Positions 1 to 8,662 of a stretch of 64,000 nt of DNA are shown here, piece after piece (position 1 is the stretch's first letter; each line of letters begins with the position of its first letter). Where the stretch lies: contig NZ_AJLN01000123.1 in the NCBI RefSeq assembly GCF_000317285.1, forward strand, positions 1-64,000. The letters run 5' to 3'. The stretch comes from Chlorogloeopsis fritschii PCC 6912 (GTDB lineage Bacteria; Cyanobacteriota; Cyanobacteriia; Cyanobacteriales; Nostocaceae). The notes under the pieces are model-generated. The model worked only from the letters and a program-made list of their open reading frames with translations. It searched no databases and was not told the origin of the DNA. The position numbers and the translations under genes were made by a program.

Positions 1-60
1 TGCTCCTGAAACTCCTGAAGCTCCTCTGCTTCCACTCTCCCCCCTCTCCCCCCTCTCCCC

Positions 61-150
61 CCTCCTCTTTGTTCCTAGTCCCTAGTCCCTAGCCCCTAGC
101 CCCTAGCCCCTAGCCCCTAATCCCTAGCCCCTAATCCCTAGTCCCTTTTA
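61..150. repeat. STRR heptamer array
   Basis: Degenerate tandem heptamers of the type CCCTAGT/CCCTAGC/CCCTAAT run through this stretch. Short tandemly repeated repetitive (STRR) heptamers are known from filamentous cyanobacteria. The array runs into the end of the neighbouring minus-strand gene: its last codons and its TAG stop lie within repeat units. Confidence 0.8.
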
Positions 151-1861
151 CTAATTGTGGTTGTCCCCAAAGAATTCGTTCCTGTTTGTAGATGGCAATT
201 CCCGGTTTAGCTCCTTTGGGTTTGTAAACGTGCTTGGGTTGGGTGTAAATTATTGGTACTTGGTCACTTTGACGAGCGCGACTGTAGTAGGCAGCAAGAT
301 TAGCGGTAAATTGCAAATCAATTTCTTCTGGAACAGCACCAGGTTGTAGCCGCAGCAGCACATGACTACCTGGAATTTCTTGAGCGTGAAACCACAAATC
401 GTAATCACCTGCAACCCGAAATGTTAATTGATCGTTCTGGCGATTATTACGACCAATTAATACCTCAAAACCGCCAGGAGTGCGATAACGATAAAAATTG
501 TTACTGGTTTCGCTACCGTTGCGGCTGCGATATTCTGGATCTTCTAAATACCGTTGCTGAATTAGCTCCTCGCGGATTTCTTCTAAGGTTTGTAAATCTT
601 CTGTTGTTTGGTAGTTTTCTATTTGAGCGATCGCAGCTTCTACTTGTTCTAAATACTCGATTTCGGCATTCACTTCTTTAAGTAAGGGTTCTACAGCTAA
701 ACGAGCGCGTTTGAGTTTTTGGTGCTGCTTGTAAAGATTTTGAGCATTTTGCACGGCATTTTTATCTGGTTCGAGGGCAATTTTTACACTCTTGCCAGTC
801 TCAAAATCAGGGAGGCTAATTTCTTTCATCCCCACCTGCCAGTCTTGTAAATGCGCCATCAATAAATCTGCTTTGGTGCGATACTCGTCAGCGCGATCAG
901 ATTCCTGCAAGCGTTGCTCAAAAGTTTGCGCTTTCAATCGTAATTTCTCTAAAACATTACTCAGTCTCTGACTCAACTGATGCCGCAGTTGAGAAAAAGT
1001 TTGTTGATTGAGCCAATCTGTGTAGTAGCGATTGAGTAATTCTTGAATATCTGTTGCAGGCTCAATTACATCCCAACCAAGTACTGTGTATCCAAAACTT
1101 GTCCAAGCGGGTTGAAACTTTTCGTTAACTAGGGCTTGCAGCCATTCTTGCCAACGTGCAAATAGTCTTTGCCAGTCATCAGGTTTAAGGGCATCGGTGT
1201 TAGTTTCTGGATCTATATCAGCTACCAACAGCATTGACTCTACCAGTGCAGGAGAAACACCGCGATAATTTTTCAGCAACTGTCGTTTAATAGTTCCTGG
1301 TATGAGGCTTACTCTTTCTTGCCAGCGTTGTTGGGATTCGCTCAAACCAGGTATAGCACCAGTTAGACTAGGTGGTGTTTCATAAGGTTGTCCGGTAAGA
1401 ATAGGACGAACGCTGGATTTTTGTTGGTTAACTTGGCGGGCAGGGGTGATGATGGTATTACTGGCATCGGTGAGAATAACGTTACTGTATTTGCCCATGA
1501 TTTCCACGTAGAGGTGATACAGCGCGTTTTCTCCAGGGCGACGGGCAAACTGCAAATCAATAGCTCTCTCCCAAGGAGCGATCGCTTCCACTGTTACCAA
1601 TGCCAAACCATTCAATTGGTGAATTAGTTGTTGGCTGAAGGTGAAGGTATCTGGTATTCGCGGCGGTGGATCGCCGATATGCAGGCGGGCTGCTTGGGGG
1701 TGCCAGGAAATTTCTAGCCAACCCCGTCCTTTGAGGGTACGTAGCGCTATAGAAATCGTGTAGCGATCGCGCTGGTAAACCTGTTCCAAGCGCGAGGGTA
1801 ACCAATTCGCACGGATATCACTACAAACAGCTGTGAGCGTAGTAAAGTCAAATGTTTGCAC
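131..1861 (-). CDS. rqcH: NFACT-family protein, RqcH/Rqc2 homologue (FbpA-like)
   Basis: A 576-residue protein. The first ~200 residues match the NFACT-N domain (MQTFDFTTLTAV start, GRR-type nucleic-acid-binding region). The middle (~290-420) is a coiled-coil hairpin. The end (~440-560) is an NFACT-R domain with the conserved pattern GRNNRQND...TF...D.WFHA...GSHV. Known role of the family: binding 60S/50S-peptidyl-tRNA complexes and adding C-terminal alanine tails in ribosome quality control; older annotations call it fibronectin-binding protein. Length is typical. The final residues KGTRD and the TAG stop are encoded by STRR heptamers, so the natural C-terminus seems to have been overwritten by the repeat; the conserved domain itself is complete. 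Start ATG at 1861 begins the conserved family N-terminus. Confidence 0.88.
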   Translation of the reverse strand: MQTFDFTTLTAVCSDIRANWLPSRLEQVYQRDRYTISIALRTLKGRGWLEISWHPQAARLHIGDPPPRIPDTFTFSQQLIHQLNGLALVTVEAIAPWERAIDLQFARRPGENALYHLYVEIMGKYSNVILTDASNTIITPARQVNQQKSSVRPILTGQPYETPPSLTGAIPGLSESQQRWQERVSLIPGTIKRQLLKNYRGVSPALVESMLLVADIDPETNTDALKPDDWQRLFARWQEWLQALVNEKFQPAWTSFGYTVLGWDVIEPATDIQELLNRYYTDWLNQQTFSQLRHQLSQRLSNVLEKLRLKAQTFEQRLQESDRADEYRTKADLLMAHLQDWQVGMKEISLPDFETGKSVKIALEPDKNAVQNAQNLYKQHQKLKRARLAVEPLLKEVNAEIEYLEQVEAAIAQIENYQTTEDLQTLEEIREELIQQRYLEDPEYRSRNGSETSNNFYRYRTPGGFEVLIGRNNRQNDQLTFRVAGDYDLWFHAQEIPGSHVLLRLQPGAVPEEIDLQFTANLAAYYSRARQSDQVPIIYTQPKHVYKPKGAKPGIAIYKQERILWGQPQLVKGTRD

Positions 1862-1954
1862 AACGATTGCCGTTGATGTAAAAACGTTCGATGGTCAACA
1901 GATGCCCATCCTATCTAATCGTAAAGGGGATTGGGGACTAATGACTAGGGATTA

Positions 1955-2060
1955 GGGGAGCCAGCGCGTTGGGCGGCTACCCTCCGGGAAGCCGCTTCGC
2001 GTCTAGTGCCGACTTGAAGCGACTGGCGTGCTAGGGGCTAGGGACTAGGGGCTAGAGACA
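1955..2060. repeat. GC-rich interspersed repeat plus STRR units
   Basis: A block beginning GGAGCCAGCGCGTTGGGCGG and containing paired segments (CTACCCTCCGGGAAGCCGCTT, GCGACTGGCG), followed by CTAGGGG/ACTAGGG heptamers. Related blocks recur near 12205, 25880, 48904, 49430 and 52630. It is non-coding and probably a dispersed hairpin-forming element. Confidence 0.6.
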
Positions 2061-2130
2061 AGACACTATTCTCTTTTTCCAGGTGTCTCCTTGTCTTTGC
2101 GTCTTTGCGTCTTCTCTTCAGAGACTTATG

Positions 2131-2179
2131 CAAAAAACTAACTCTCAATTTGATACAGGAAGCATCAGGTGAGAGTTAG
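2131..2179 (-). terminator. Rho-independent terminator of the glycosyltransferase gene
   Basis: Arms CTAACTCTCA (2138-2147) and TGAGAGTTAG (2170-2179) form a perfect 10-bp stem. Read on the minus strand, the stem is followed by TTTTTTG. It lies about 90 bases beyond the stop of the minus-strand glycosyltransferase. Confidence 0.65.
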
Positions 2180-2268
2180 TCTTACATAATAGGTAATTGG
2201 CATTGACATCATTTATATATTTACCTGTTAGCCATCACCAATTCCCTATTACCTCTAATTAACGAGGT

Positions 2269-3543
2269 TTATGAACTCAGTAATACCGCTTCTTTTTCTT
2301 CCACTTTTGTCTGTAAAATCTCAGTGTATAGTTCACCGAGTTGACTTGCTACACCATCCCAACTAAACTTGCTTTCTACTCGTTGTCTACCACCTTTGCC
2401 TAATTTCTCCCGCCACTCTGGATTGCCGAGAATTCTATCAATCGCAGTAGCAAAGGCATCTACATCTTGTGGTGGTGCAAGTAAACCAGTTGCTTCGGGA
2501 ACAACAGTGAACTGAAGTCCACCGACATCACTTGCTACTACTGGTGTATAGCTTGCCATCGCTTCAATTGCCACCAGTCCAAAGGGTTCGTAGTGACTGG
2601 GAACAACACAAACATCAGCAGCAGCGTAATAACTTGGCAGAATTTCCTGACTAAGTCGCCCAGGCAGGGTGGTAAAGTCTTGCATTCCTAATTCGGCAAT
2701 TATTTCCTCAATTCGTTCGCGTTCCATGCCATCGCTTTGACCTGGTACGCTACCACCACCAATAATTAGCTTGAGGTTTCTATTGTCACGAAATTCTGAC
2801 TGTCCTACCGCACGCACCAAGGTTTCTATACCTTTGCGCGGATCAAAACGTCCCACGTACAATACAATTTTGTCTTCGCTGTCAAATCCTAACTCTGCTC
2901 TTGCAGCTTGACGATCAATCCAACCAAATCGACGAATGTCAGTACCGCAGGGGATGATATCAATATTACCTTTTGTGGAGACAAGCGATCGCATATGCTC
3001 TTTTTCCTGCGGACTTGTAGCCACAATTCGTTCTGCTGTTTCCAGAACTTCTTTTTCTACTGCTAACCTTGTACTGGCAATGAGAGGAACTGTCTTGATG
3101 GTATTGTATTTAACCGCTCCTAAAGAGTGATATGTATGAACCTGCTTGCTGCCTTGGATTTTCTTTAACTGCATTCCTACCCAGCTAGAAAGCCAGTAGT
3201 TTGTGTGAATTAATGGATATGTAAAACCATTTTCCTTTTGGAATGCCAAAAAATTTTTCACAAATTCTGGCAAATATCCAAACAGATTGTCTCTGGGAAC
3301 AAATTCCACAGAACCCGCTTGCAAACGTATAGTCCGACAATTGGCACTATGTTGAACTATTGTTTGTTGTTCTTCGCTGATTTTACGGGTAAACATATCG
3401 ACTTGCCATCCCAGTTGGGCTAGCGCTTCGCCTACGTGCCGAACATAAACGTTTTGACCTCCAGCTTCCTCTTTACCAATCTCAATTGCTGGATCGCCAT
3501 GGACTGAAATCAAGGCGATACGTTGTTCAGTTCTAGAGTTCAT
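2269..3543 (-). CDS. Family 4 glycosyltransferase, sucrose-phosphate-synthase-like
   Basis: A 424-residue GT-B glycosyltransferase. The N-terminal domain starts with a Rossmann strand (IALISVHGDP) and the loop EEAGGQNVYVRHVGEAL, seen in sucrose-phosphate and sucrose synthases. The C-terminal domain has the nucleotide-sugar signatures GRFDPRKGIETL and HYEPFGLVAIEAM (the EX7E motif). The length fits the minimal SPS-A/B type of heterocystous cyanobacteria, which lacks the C-terminal phosphatase domain, but other GT4 enzymes share these motifs, so the acceptor is inferred. The gene stands alone on its strand, with an AT-rich upstream region and a terminator downstream. ATG at 3543 is taken as start, because homologous sequence begins within 10 residues. 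Confidence 0.75.
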   Translation of the reverse strand: MNSRTEQRIALISVHGDPAIEIGKEEAGGQNVYVRHVGEALAQLGWQVDMFTRKISEEQQTIVQHSANCRTIRLQAGSVEFVPRDNLFGYLPEFVKNFLAFQKENGFTYPLIHTNYWLSSWVGMQLKKIQGSKQVHTYHSLGAVKYNTIKTVPLIASTRLAVEKEVLETAERIVATSPQEKEHMRSLVSTKGNIDIIPCGTDIRRFGWIDRQAARAELGFDSEDKIVLYVGRFDPRKGIETLVRAVGQSEFRDNRNLKLIIGGGSVPGQSDGMERERIEEIIAELGMQDFTTLPGRLSQEILPSYYAAADVCVVPSHYEPFGLVAIEAMASYTPVVASDVGGLQFTVVPEATGLLAPPQDVDAFATAIDRILGNPEWREKLGKGGRQRVESKFSWDGVASQLGELYTEILQTKVEEKEAVLLSS

Positions 3544-4419
3544 AGTTTGTTGGTTTGTATATTGAACGAGGTTTTAGGTAGATTGCGGTTTTACCTAGCC
3601 TTACCTAACCTCAATCTTGTGGAAAGTTTAAGCAATATTTATTTTAATTTAATACGTCAAACATTTTTATACATCTACTACCAGAAGTACTCTGTTTTTA
3701 TAAGTAATTGTATTGATTATTTTTATATCTACTTGTATTTTTTATATCTAGTTAATATAGTCAATAACCTATTTTTTGTATTTTAAGTTACTTAATTAAA
3801 TAAAATTAATATTTATTATTAGTATATCTTATAACAAAATTTTGATTATAATCTCAGTTATAAGTATTATCTAATACTAAGTAAATTCTACTTTCTTTCT
3901 GCCATTTCTTTAAACAATAGGAAAGCTATCTCATGATTTTATGAGTTATAGTTTACTATTATTTTCATACACTTAAGTAATAAGTATTGAGTATAATAAT
4001 ATGTATATATAACAACGCTATTTATATGTAAATATGACTAACTATAAAATTTATATCGTATTTTTTGATACGACTATTAATGTTGTATCAATTTTATCAA
4101 TTATTAAACTTTAATTAGAATGGCATATAGTTATGATAATTCCATAACCTTATTCCTATTTTGTATCTATAGACATAGAAAATAGTAATGAAAACATACT
4201 AAGGACACATAGTAAATAATAACTAGGTAAGATCATTGCTACAGGAAGAATCCTAAATTTATCTGTGGAGTCAATCCAAAATCTAAAATTAAAATGACTG
4301 TGTTTGCCAAACCAGAATTGACAAGCTGGTATGCTGGGAAAGATACAAAATAACTAGCAAATGCTTTGGAAGTAAATTTACTGCCTCCTAGTCTGTGTTA
4401 TTATCTGGCAGTAACAGCT
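3544..4419. other. AT-rich intergenic region, no gene seen
   Basis: About 870 bases between the divergent glycosyltransferase and the small downstream gene. From ~3620 to ~4200 the sequence is extremely AT-rich, far more than its surroundings, and the open frames in it are low-complexity (I/Y/F/L-rich), so not convincing proteins. It must hold the two divergent promoters, but no operator could be recognised. Confidence 0.6.
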
Positions 4420-4815
4420 ATGCCTATGGAACTACACTTTATTCCTGTTGAAGAGTTTTATTTTGCTCTTACCTTAGCCGTTCGGACACTAGAAGAATTA
4501 GATAAACCTGGTTTGGTAGAACAGGTGCGATCGCGACTGTTAGCTGAATGCGGTAAACCTTCAACAGTCGCTCCTGGCAAACAGAACACCTTTAACTATG
4601 TATTTAAGGTACAAGGTATAGACTGCAGCCCAGCACCTGAGCTAATCGTTTCCATCTCAGACTGGCAAAATAAGCTGCGTTTAAGTAGCGACTATGGCTG
4701 GATGTTAGATGAACAACGCAAGCCTATTCATACAGAAAAATTTGACCAGCGTCCACACTTCACCAAACAGTTGCGATCGCATTTACAACAATGGCTAGAA
4801 ATACCCTTTAGCTAA
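4420..4815 (+). CDS. Conserved cyanobacterial hypothetical protein
   Basis: A 131-residue soluble protein with no recognised domain; it starts MPMELHFIPVEEFYFAL. An in-frame TTG exists at 4366, but ATG 4420 (or 4426) is preferred because the upstream residues look non-conserved. The composition is ordinary for coding sequence and two HIP1-like GCGATCGC sites fall in frame. It stands alone and is convergent with the RRM gene downstream. There is no signal peptide or membrane segment. Function unknown. Confidence 0.65.
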   Translation: MPMELHFIPVEEFYFALTLAVRTLEELDKPGLVEQVRSRLLAECGKPSTVAPGKQNTFNYVFKVQGIDCSPAPELIVSISDWQNKLRLSSDYGWMLDEQRKPIHTEKFDQRPHFTKQLRSHLQQWLEIPFS

Positions 4816-4842
4816 GTCGCTAGAGGATAATGGATGTTTAAG

Positions 4843-4895
4843 GGCACTTAAAAGTGCCTAAACCATGTTTCTTCCTTGCGGCTCAAGCCACAAGG
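4843..4895. terminator. Possible bidirectional terminator hairpins
   Basis: Two stem-loops lie between convergent genes: GGCACTT/AAGTGCC (4843-4858), and CCTTGCGGCT with AGCCACAAGG (4874-4895, one mismatch). Neither has a strong U-run, so the role is tentative. Confidence 0.4.
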
Positions 4896-4924
4896 TTTCC
4901 ACATTTCCCACAAGGTTATGTAAA

Positions 4925-5404
4925 TTAACTGGTAGTTTGAGCAGCGAGCATTTGCTTGAGCTTTTCTAACTCAGAAGCCCAACGAGGATCTGGACGAATA
5001 GCTTCTGTGTCAGCAGAGGAGCTTTCTTTGCTACCACCACCACGCCGAGACTTCTTAGATTTCTTGTTTTCTTTCGTGGGGCTAGAACCAGCATTTCCAC
5101 CAGTATTGACTACTGGTTTGGGAGTTGGATTTTCTTCATTCTCCTCTCCCTTGGTACGTGGTAATGCTTTTTCTATCTTAATAGCAGAGTCTTTGAACAA
5201 ATGACCATTGTACTTTTCAATAATATGGTCTGCTTGTTCGTCATTATTTACAGTCAGAAAACCGAAGCCACGGCATTTGCCCGTTTTACGGTCTTTAATT
5301 AGCTTCGTGGTGACATTATCACCTTCTTCTGCAAACACTGCTTGCAATTCTTGACGTTCTATTTCTTCTTTAGGCAAATTGCCTATATACAGGCGAACAG
5401 ACAT
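4925..5404 (-). CDS. RRM-domain RNA-binding protein
   Basis: A 159-residue protein with one N-terminal RNA-recognition motif (~residues 2-80): RNP2 RLYIGNL at 4-10 and RNP1 KCRGFGFLTV at 43-52. The tail (~85-140) is low-complexity, rich in Lys, Ser and Gly (KENKKSKKSRRGGG), followed by a short helix (WASELEKLKQMLAA). Cyanobacterial Rbp proteins are usually ~100 residues and often cold-inducible; this is the longer type. A strong ribosome-binding site (GGAGGT) lies 6-8 bases before ATG 5404. An AT-rich upstream stretch of several hundred bases could include a long regulated leader, which is inference. Binding targets unknown. Confidence 0.88.
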   Translation of the reverse strand: MSVRLYIGNLPKEEIERQELQAVFAEEGDNVTTKLIKDRKTGKCRGFGFLTVNNDEQADHIIEKYNGHLFKDSAIKIEKALPRTKGEENEENPTPKPVVNTGGNAGSSPTKENKKSKKSRRGGGSKESSSADTEAIRPDPRWASELEKLKQMLAAQTTS

Positions 5405-5810
5405 GGACTATACCTCCAGAGTGGATTTAATAACGATTAGGCAAAAAACAGCAACGCGGCTTTAGCTTTTGATTGATGCTATTGCACGGCACTATCGCAA
5501 GCCAGTTTTTCAACTTAAAACTTTTAACCTATACAATACAGTTTTTTACCAAAATCAAGCTTGTTTAATACAAAAGCGTACACTGCGCTAATAACACCTT
5601 TATTCTAAGAAATTATGAATCTTATAGCTTAATGCTGACCACAGGAAATGCCTTTAATACTTTTCAAATAATTAAACACCATTTCTTACATTATCACGGT
5701 ATTTTCTACGTAGCTAGTTCAGGACACACATTTCCGACTTTTATATGAATGCATCGTAACATAAAATACTTTTTTTCTGAAAATCATTTTTTCTAAAATT
5801 CAAAATTTTT
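5405..5810. other. Intergenic region upstream of the RRM gene
   Basis: AT-rich with no open frame worth calling. It must contain the promoter of the RRM gene. No recognised operator or small RNA was found. Confidence 0.5.
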
Positions 5811-5838
5811 AGAAACAAAAACCAGCCTATGGCTGGTT
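5811..5838 (-). terminator. Rho-independent terminator downstream of the M48-like gene
   Basis: A perfect 8-bp stem AACCAGCC/GGCTGGTT (5820-5827 and 5831-5838) with a 3-base loop. On the minus strand it is followed by TTTTGTTTCT. It lies ~240 bases past the stop of the M48-like gene, in the correct orientation to end its transcript. Confidence 0.7.
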
Positions 5839-6080
5839 ATCTTGCTGCTGTGTTGGGAGGAGAAAAGGGGATTTATAAGCGCAAGCAGCCAAGAGTGATA
5901 ACTAAGCTGGGTGGCTGAGTTATGTTGGTTGCTAGATTTTATGTAAATAAATGTAACAGTTTTTGAAAGTAACTGCAACTTTTGTTTAAAAACTGCTGTA
6001 ACTCAGGTTCAACAGGCCAATACAAGGGGATAGGGGATAGGGAAAATAATGTGTGTAATTGGTTTTGTCTGAATACTTAA

Positions 6081-8420
6081 CTAACCAGTCAGAAGGATGT
6101 ACGCTCCCCAAACCTCTAATGCAACAGCTAAGGCAACAGAGCAAATCGGATGAAAGCTAGGAGCCGTTTTTCCACTTTGAGTTTGCAAGGTTTGGATATC
6201 AATCCAAGGTGTTGCTCCTCGCCGCAACCAACCAGTGACTGTTACTTGCCTACCAATTAAATCTTGAGCTTTAAGAGATTTTCCAAACCAAGAAGCTTGG
6301 TGTAATTTTATTAATCCCGTAGGAGATTGCAGGATTAAATCTTGCCCAAAGTAGTTGCTAATACCTTGACGACCTAGTAATTTACCAACTAAACGTACAC
6401 CAACGCTATCAATAGGGAGGGCGGTTGGGTTGGTTAATAGCTCAGGCAGGTGTTCATCAGTTTGTACGGTAGTAGGTTTAATATCTGGAAAGAAGGAATT
6501 CATCCGTAGCAAGATGCCAATGCTAAACCCAATCACCATGCAACCTATAACATAGCGCCAATCATCGTAGATCCACTTCAGGTTTAACAGTTTGAGTGCA
6601 AAGGCTGTTTGCCAAACTACCCAAATCAGAACTGCACACACAATACCCAAGGGAATTCCCAAAAAAGGAGCTATTTGTAATAGAAAAGATTGACGCTTAA
6701 TACTAAAGGGCTGTTGGCTTTCTAGATACAGTTCAGGGGCTATGTGCCAATGACGAGCAATTCGACATAGGCGTTTGAGGCGATCGCCCATTAAAGGATG
6801 AGTATTATTAATTACAAACCACCAACGGTAAGGATTAAAGCAATCCCACATCAAGAAAGATTCAAAGGTGGTATAAGGGGCAATAGTACCCAAACAAAGG
6901 CTCTGCTTGTAGCCTACTGGCATAACTATATTTAAGCTTTCTAACTGCCAGCTAGTGTGTTCTTGTTGTTGCACATCATCAGTAATGCCAATCGCAATTT
7001 TGAGTAGAGCGCGAACAAGTCCATTTGGATTACCTGTAACTTCTGCACCAACGCGATCGCTATAGTAAAGCCGCACTTGAGACAACCACAAAGCAGTTCC
7101 TACGAACAAACACCAAAAACCATAGATAATACTTGCCAGTACCCCAAAAACAGTACGCCATACCTGCGAAGCTTCATCGCTCCACTTCGCAATCTGTTGA
7201 TAGAGCAAGTAAACCGGAATTGTCACCAGCAACACCAGCGACATAATCGTACAATCTTTATGAGCAATATGCCCCAATTGACTGGCGTAGATTGTGGCGA
7301 TTTCATCTTCAGCTAGTTGCTCTAACAATCCTTGGCTTACCACAATCCGGGCTTTGCGGGACAAATGTCCATATGTAAAGGCAATTGGTGCTGCAATTGG
7401 CAAAACACGCAGTTTTGGTATCTGCCAACCCCTTTGCTGGCAATAACGTTGTAATACCCGCACTGCTTCTTTACTATAGCGATTTAAAGTATCCTTCTCT
7501 AGTGGTTTTTGACCGTAAAATTCAATCAGCAGCCAATCCAATAACCACGGTGAGACGCACATTAAGAGTAAAAGTAAAATCAGCAATAAGGAAGTCGGAT
7601 TGCGATATAAAAGCTGTATTGGCTCAACAAAGGGCAGTTTGACTAAAATATCATTGATAAATTTCATTGCCCACATCACCAGTGCCCGAAGCACCCAAAA
7701 TAAGGCAATAAATGTTCCTACCTCCAGCAGGCGTAATAGCTTTAAACCGCGCTTGGGCAGAGGTTGCCATACTTTAGCACGTCCTGCGTGCCGCCAATAA
7801 AGAATAGGTGGCTTGGGTTTTTCTAGCTTAACAATCGCAGACGAACTACTAGAAGCAGCTGGAGTGGAGGTGGTGGGGAGTGGGGAAGTGGGGGAGTGGG
7901 GGAGAATGATTCTCTCGTTGTTCCCTGTTCCCTGTTCCCTGTTCCCTGTTCCCTGTTCCCTGTTCCCTGTTCCCTGTTCCCTTTTCCCTGTTCCCTTTTC
8001 CCTGTTCCCTGTTCCCTGTTCCCTGTTCCCTGTTCCCTTTTCCCTGTTCCCTGTTCCCTGTTCCCTGTTCCCTGTGGTTGGATGAGATGATGAATTCTCA
8101 AAAGGAACAAATCCAGTGACATCTTTTGTTGAAGAATCAGATTTCTGATAACGTTTTCTTAATTGGGCTAAAGTGGTTTCTGCCCACTCTTTGACTTGGA
8201 GACGCTCGTTTTGAGATAAAGTCTCACACAAGGCGATCGCTTTTGGTTCTTCACCAGTATGAGAATAAAGAACGACTAAGCCAATTTGCGCTTGTACAAC
8301 CTCAGTGCGATCGCTCGCTGTCGTAGCAACTTCTTCTAATATTGCTTTTGCTTTTTGGTAGTCTTCTTGCTTGAGGGCGGTTAAACCAGCCTTCAAAGAT
8401 GGTTTTGGATGTGAAGGCAT
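6081..8420 (-). CDS. Membrane M48-like protein with degenerate zinc site and in-frame heptamer array
   Basis: A 779-residue protein. Residues ~5-95 form TPR-like helices. Residues ~116-167 are a repeat peptide (unit NREQGTG) encoded by STRR heptamers. Residues ~180-200 are a Ser/Pro linker. From ~225 follow several hydrophobic segments and an M48/HtpX-like core. Where active M48 peptidases have HELGH, this protein reads S380-Q-L-G-H384, keeping only the last His. The later (R)E(Y)xAD ligand motif reads R450-L-Y-Y-S-D455, so the Glu is also gone. The C-terminus (~620-779) has more membrane segments and a small OB-like part (IGRQVTVTGWLRR). Family knowledge says membrane zinc protease; the sequence says it probably cannot bind catalytic zinc. 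ATG 8420 is the likely start. Confidence 0.82.
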   Translation of the reverse strand: MPSHPKPSLKAGLTALKQEDYQKAKAILEEVATTASDRTEVVQAQIGLVVLYSHTGEEPKAIALCETLSQNERLQVKEWAETTLAQLRKRYQKSDSSTKDVTGFVPFENSSSHPTTGNREQGTGNREKGTGNREQGTGNREKGTGKREQGTGNREQGTGNREQGTGNNERIILPHSPTSPLPTTSTPAASSSSSAIVKLEKPKPPILYWRHAGRAKVWQPLPKRGLKLLRLLEVGTFIALFWVLRALVMWAMKFINDILVKLPFVEPIQLLYRNPTSLLLILLLLLMCVSPWLLDWLLIEFYGQKPLEKDTLNRYSKEAVRVLQRYCQQRGWQIPKLRVLPIAAPIAFTYGHLSRKARIVVSQGLLEQLAEDEIATIYASQLGHIAHKDCTIMSLVLLVTIPVYLLYQQIAKWSDEASQVWRTVFGVLASIIYGFWCLFVGTALWLSQVRLYYSDRVGAEVTGNPNGLVRALLKIAIGITDDVQQQEHTSWQLESLNIVMPVGYKQSLCLGTIAPYTTFESFLMWDCFNPYRWWFVINNTHPLMGDRLKRLCRIARHWHIAPELYLESQQPFSIKRQSFLLQIAPFLGIPLGIVCAVLIWVVWQTAFALKLLNLKWIYDDWRYVIGCMVIGFSIGILLRMNSFFPDIKPTTVQTDEHLPELLTNPTALPIDSVGVRLVGKLLGRQGISNYFGQDLILQSPTGLIKLHQASWFGKSLKAQDLIGRQVTVTGWLRRGATPWIDIQTLQTQSGKTAPSFHPICSVALAVALEVWGAYILLTG
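7921..8074. repeat. 22-unit heptamer (TTCCCTG) STRR array inside a gene
   Basis: Twenty-two consecutive 7-bp units: 19 are TTCCCTG and three are the variant TTCCCTT (7977, 7991, 8033). The array is 154 bases long and lies in the coding region of the M48-like protein. No stop codon appears in any frame of the repeat on either strand. Since 7 is not a multiple of 3, gain or loss of one or two units would shift the frame of everything downstream. Confidence 0.95.
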
Positions 8421-8662
8421 AGTCTTACTTAGTTTATTGCAATTAAATAACTTTTATATTTATTGTGTTTGGTAAGTAGGTGGACATAATTAAACGTAAA
8501 ATATCTTCCCTTCTGCCTACTTTCGCTTATCCGCTACGCGTCTACTGCCTCCTGCCTTCTTTTGAGGCTGTAAGGGTGTAAAGGAAAGTGAGGGAATGGA
8601 AAGTAGAAGAGTAATAAAATAATATCTACCAACTACTAACCACTATCTACTCACCATTCACT

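Noticed and set aside
3523-3786. 87-residue open frame starting in the glycosyltransferase upstream region
   Set aside because: It starts inside the opposite gene, lies in the AT-rich block, and encodes a low-complexity I/Y/F/L-rich peptide without a ribosome-binding site.
7813-8122. Several open frames of 64-99 residues rich in SLFPVPC or GTGNREQ repeats
   Set aside because: They exist only because the heptamer array has no stops in any frame; the real gene is the 779-residue minus-strand frame.
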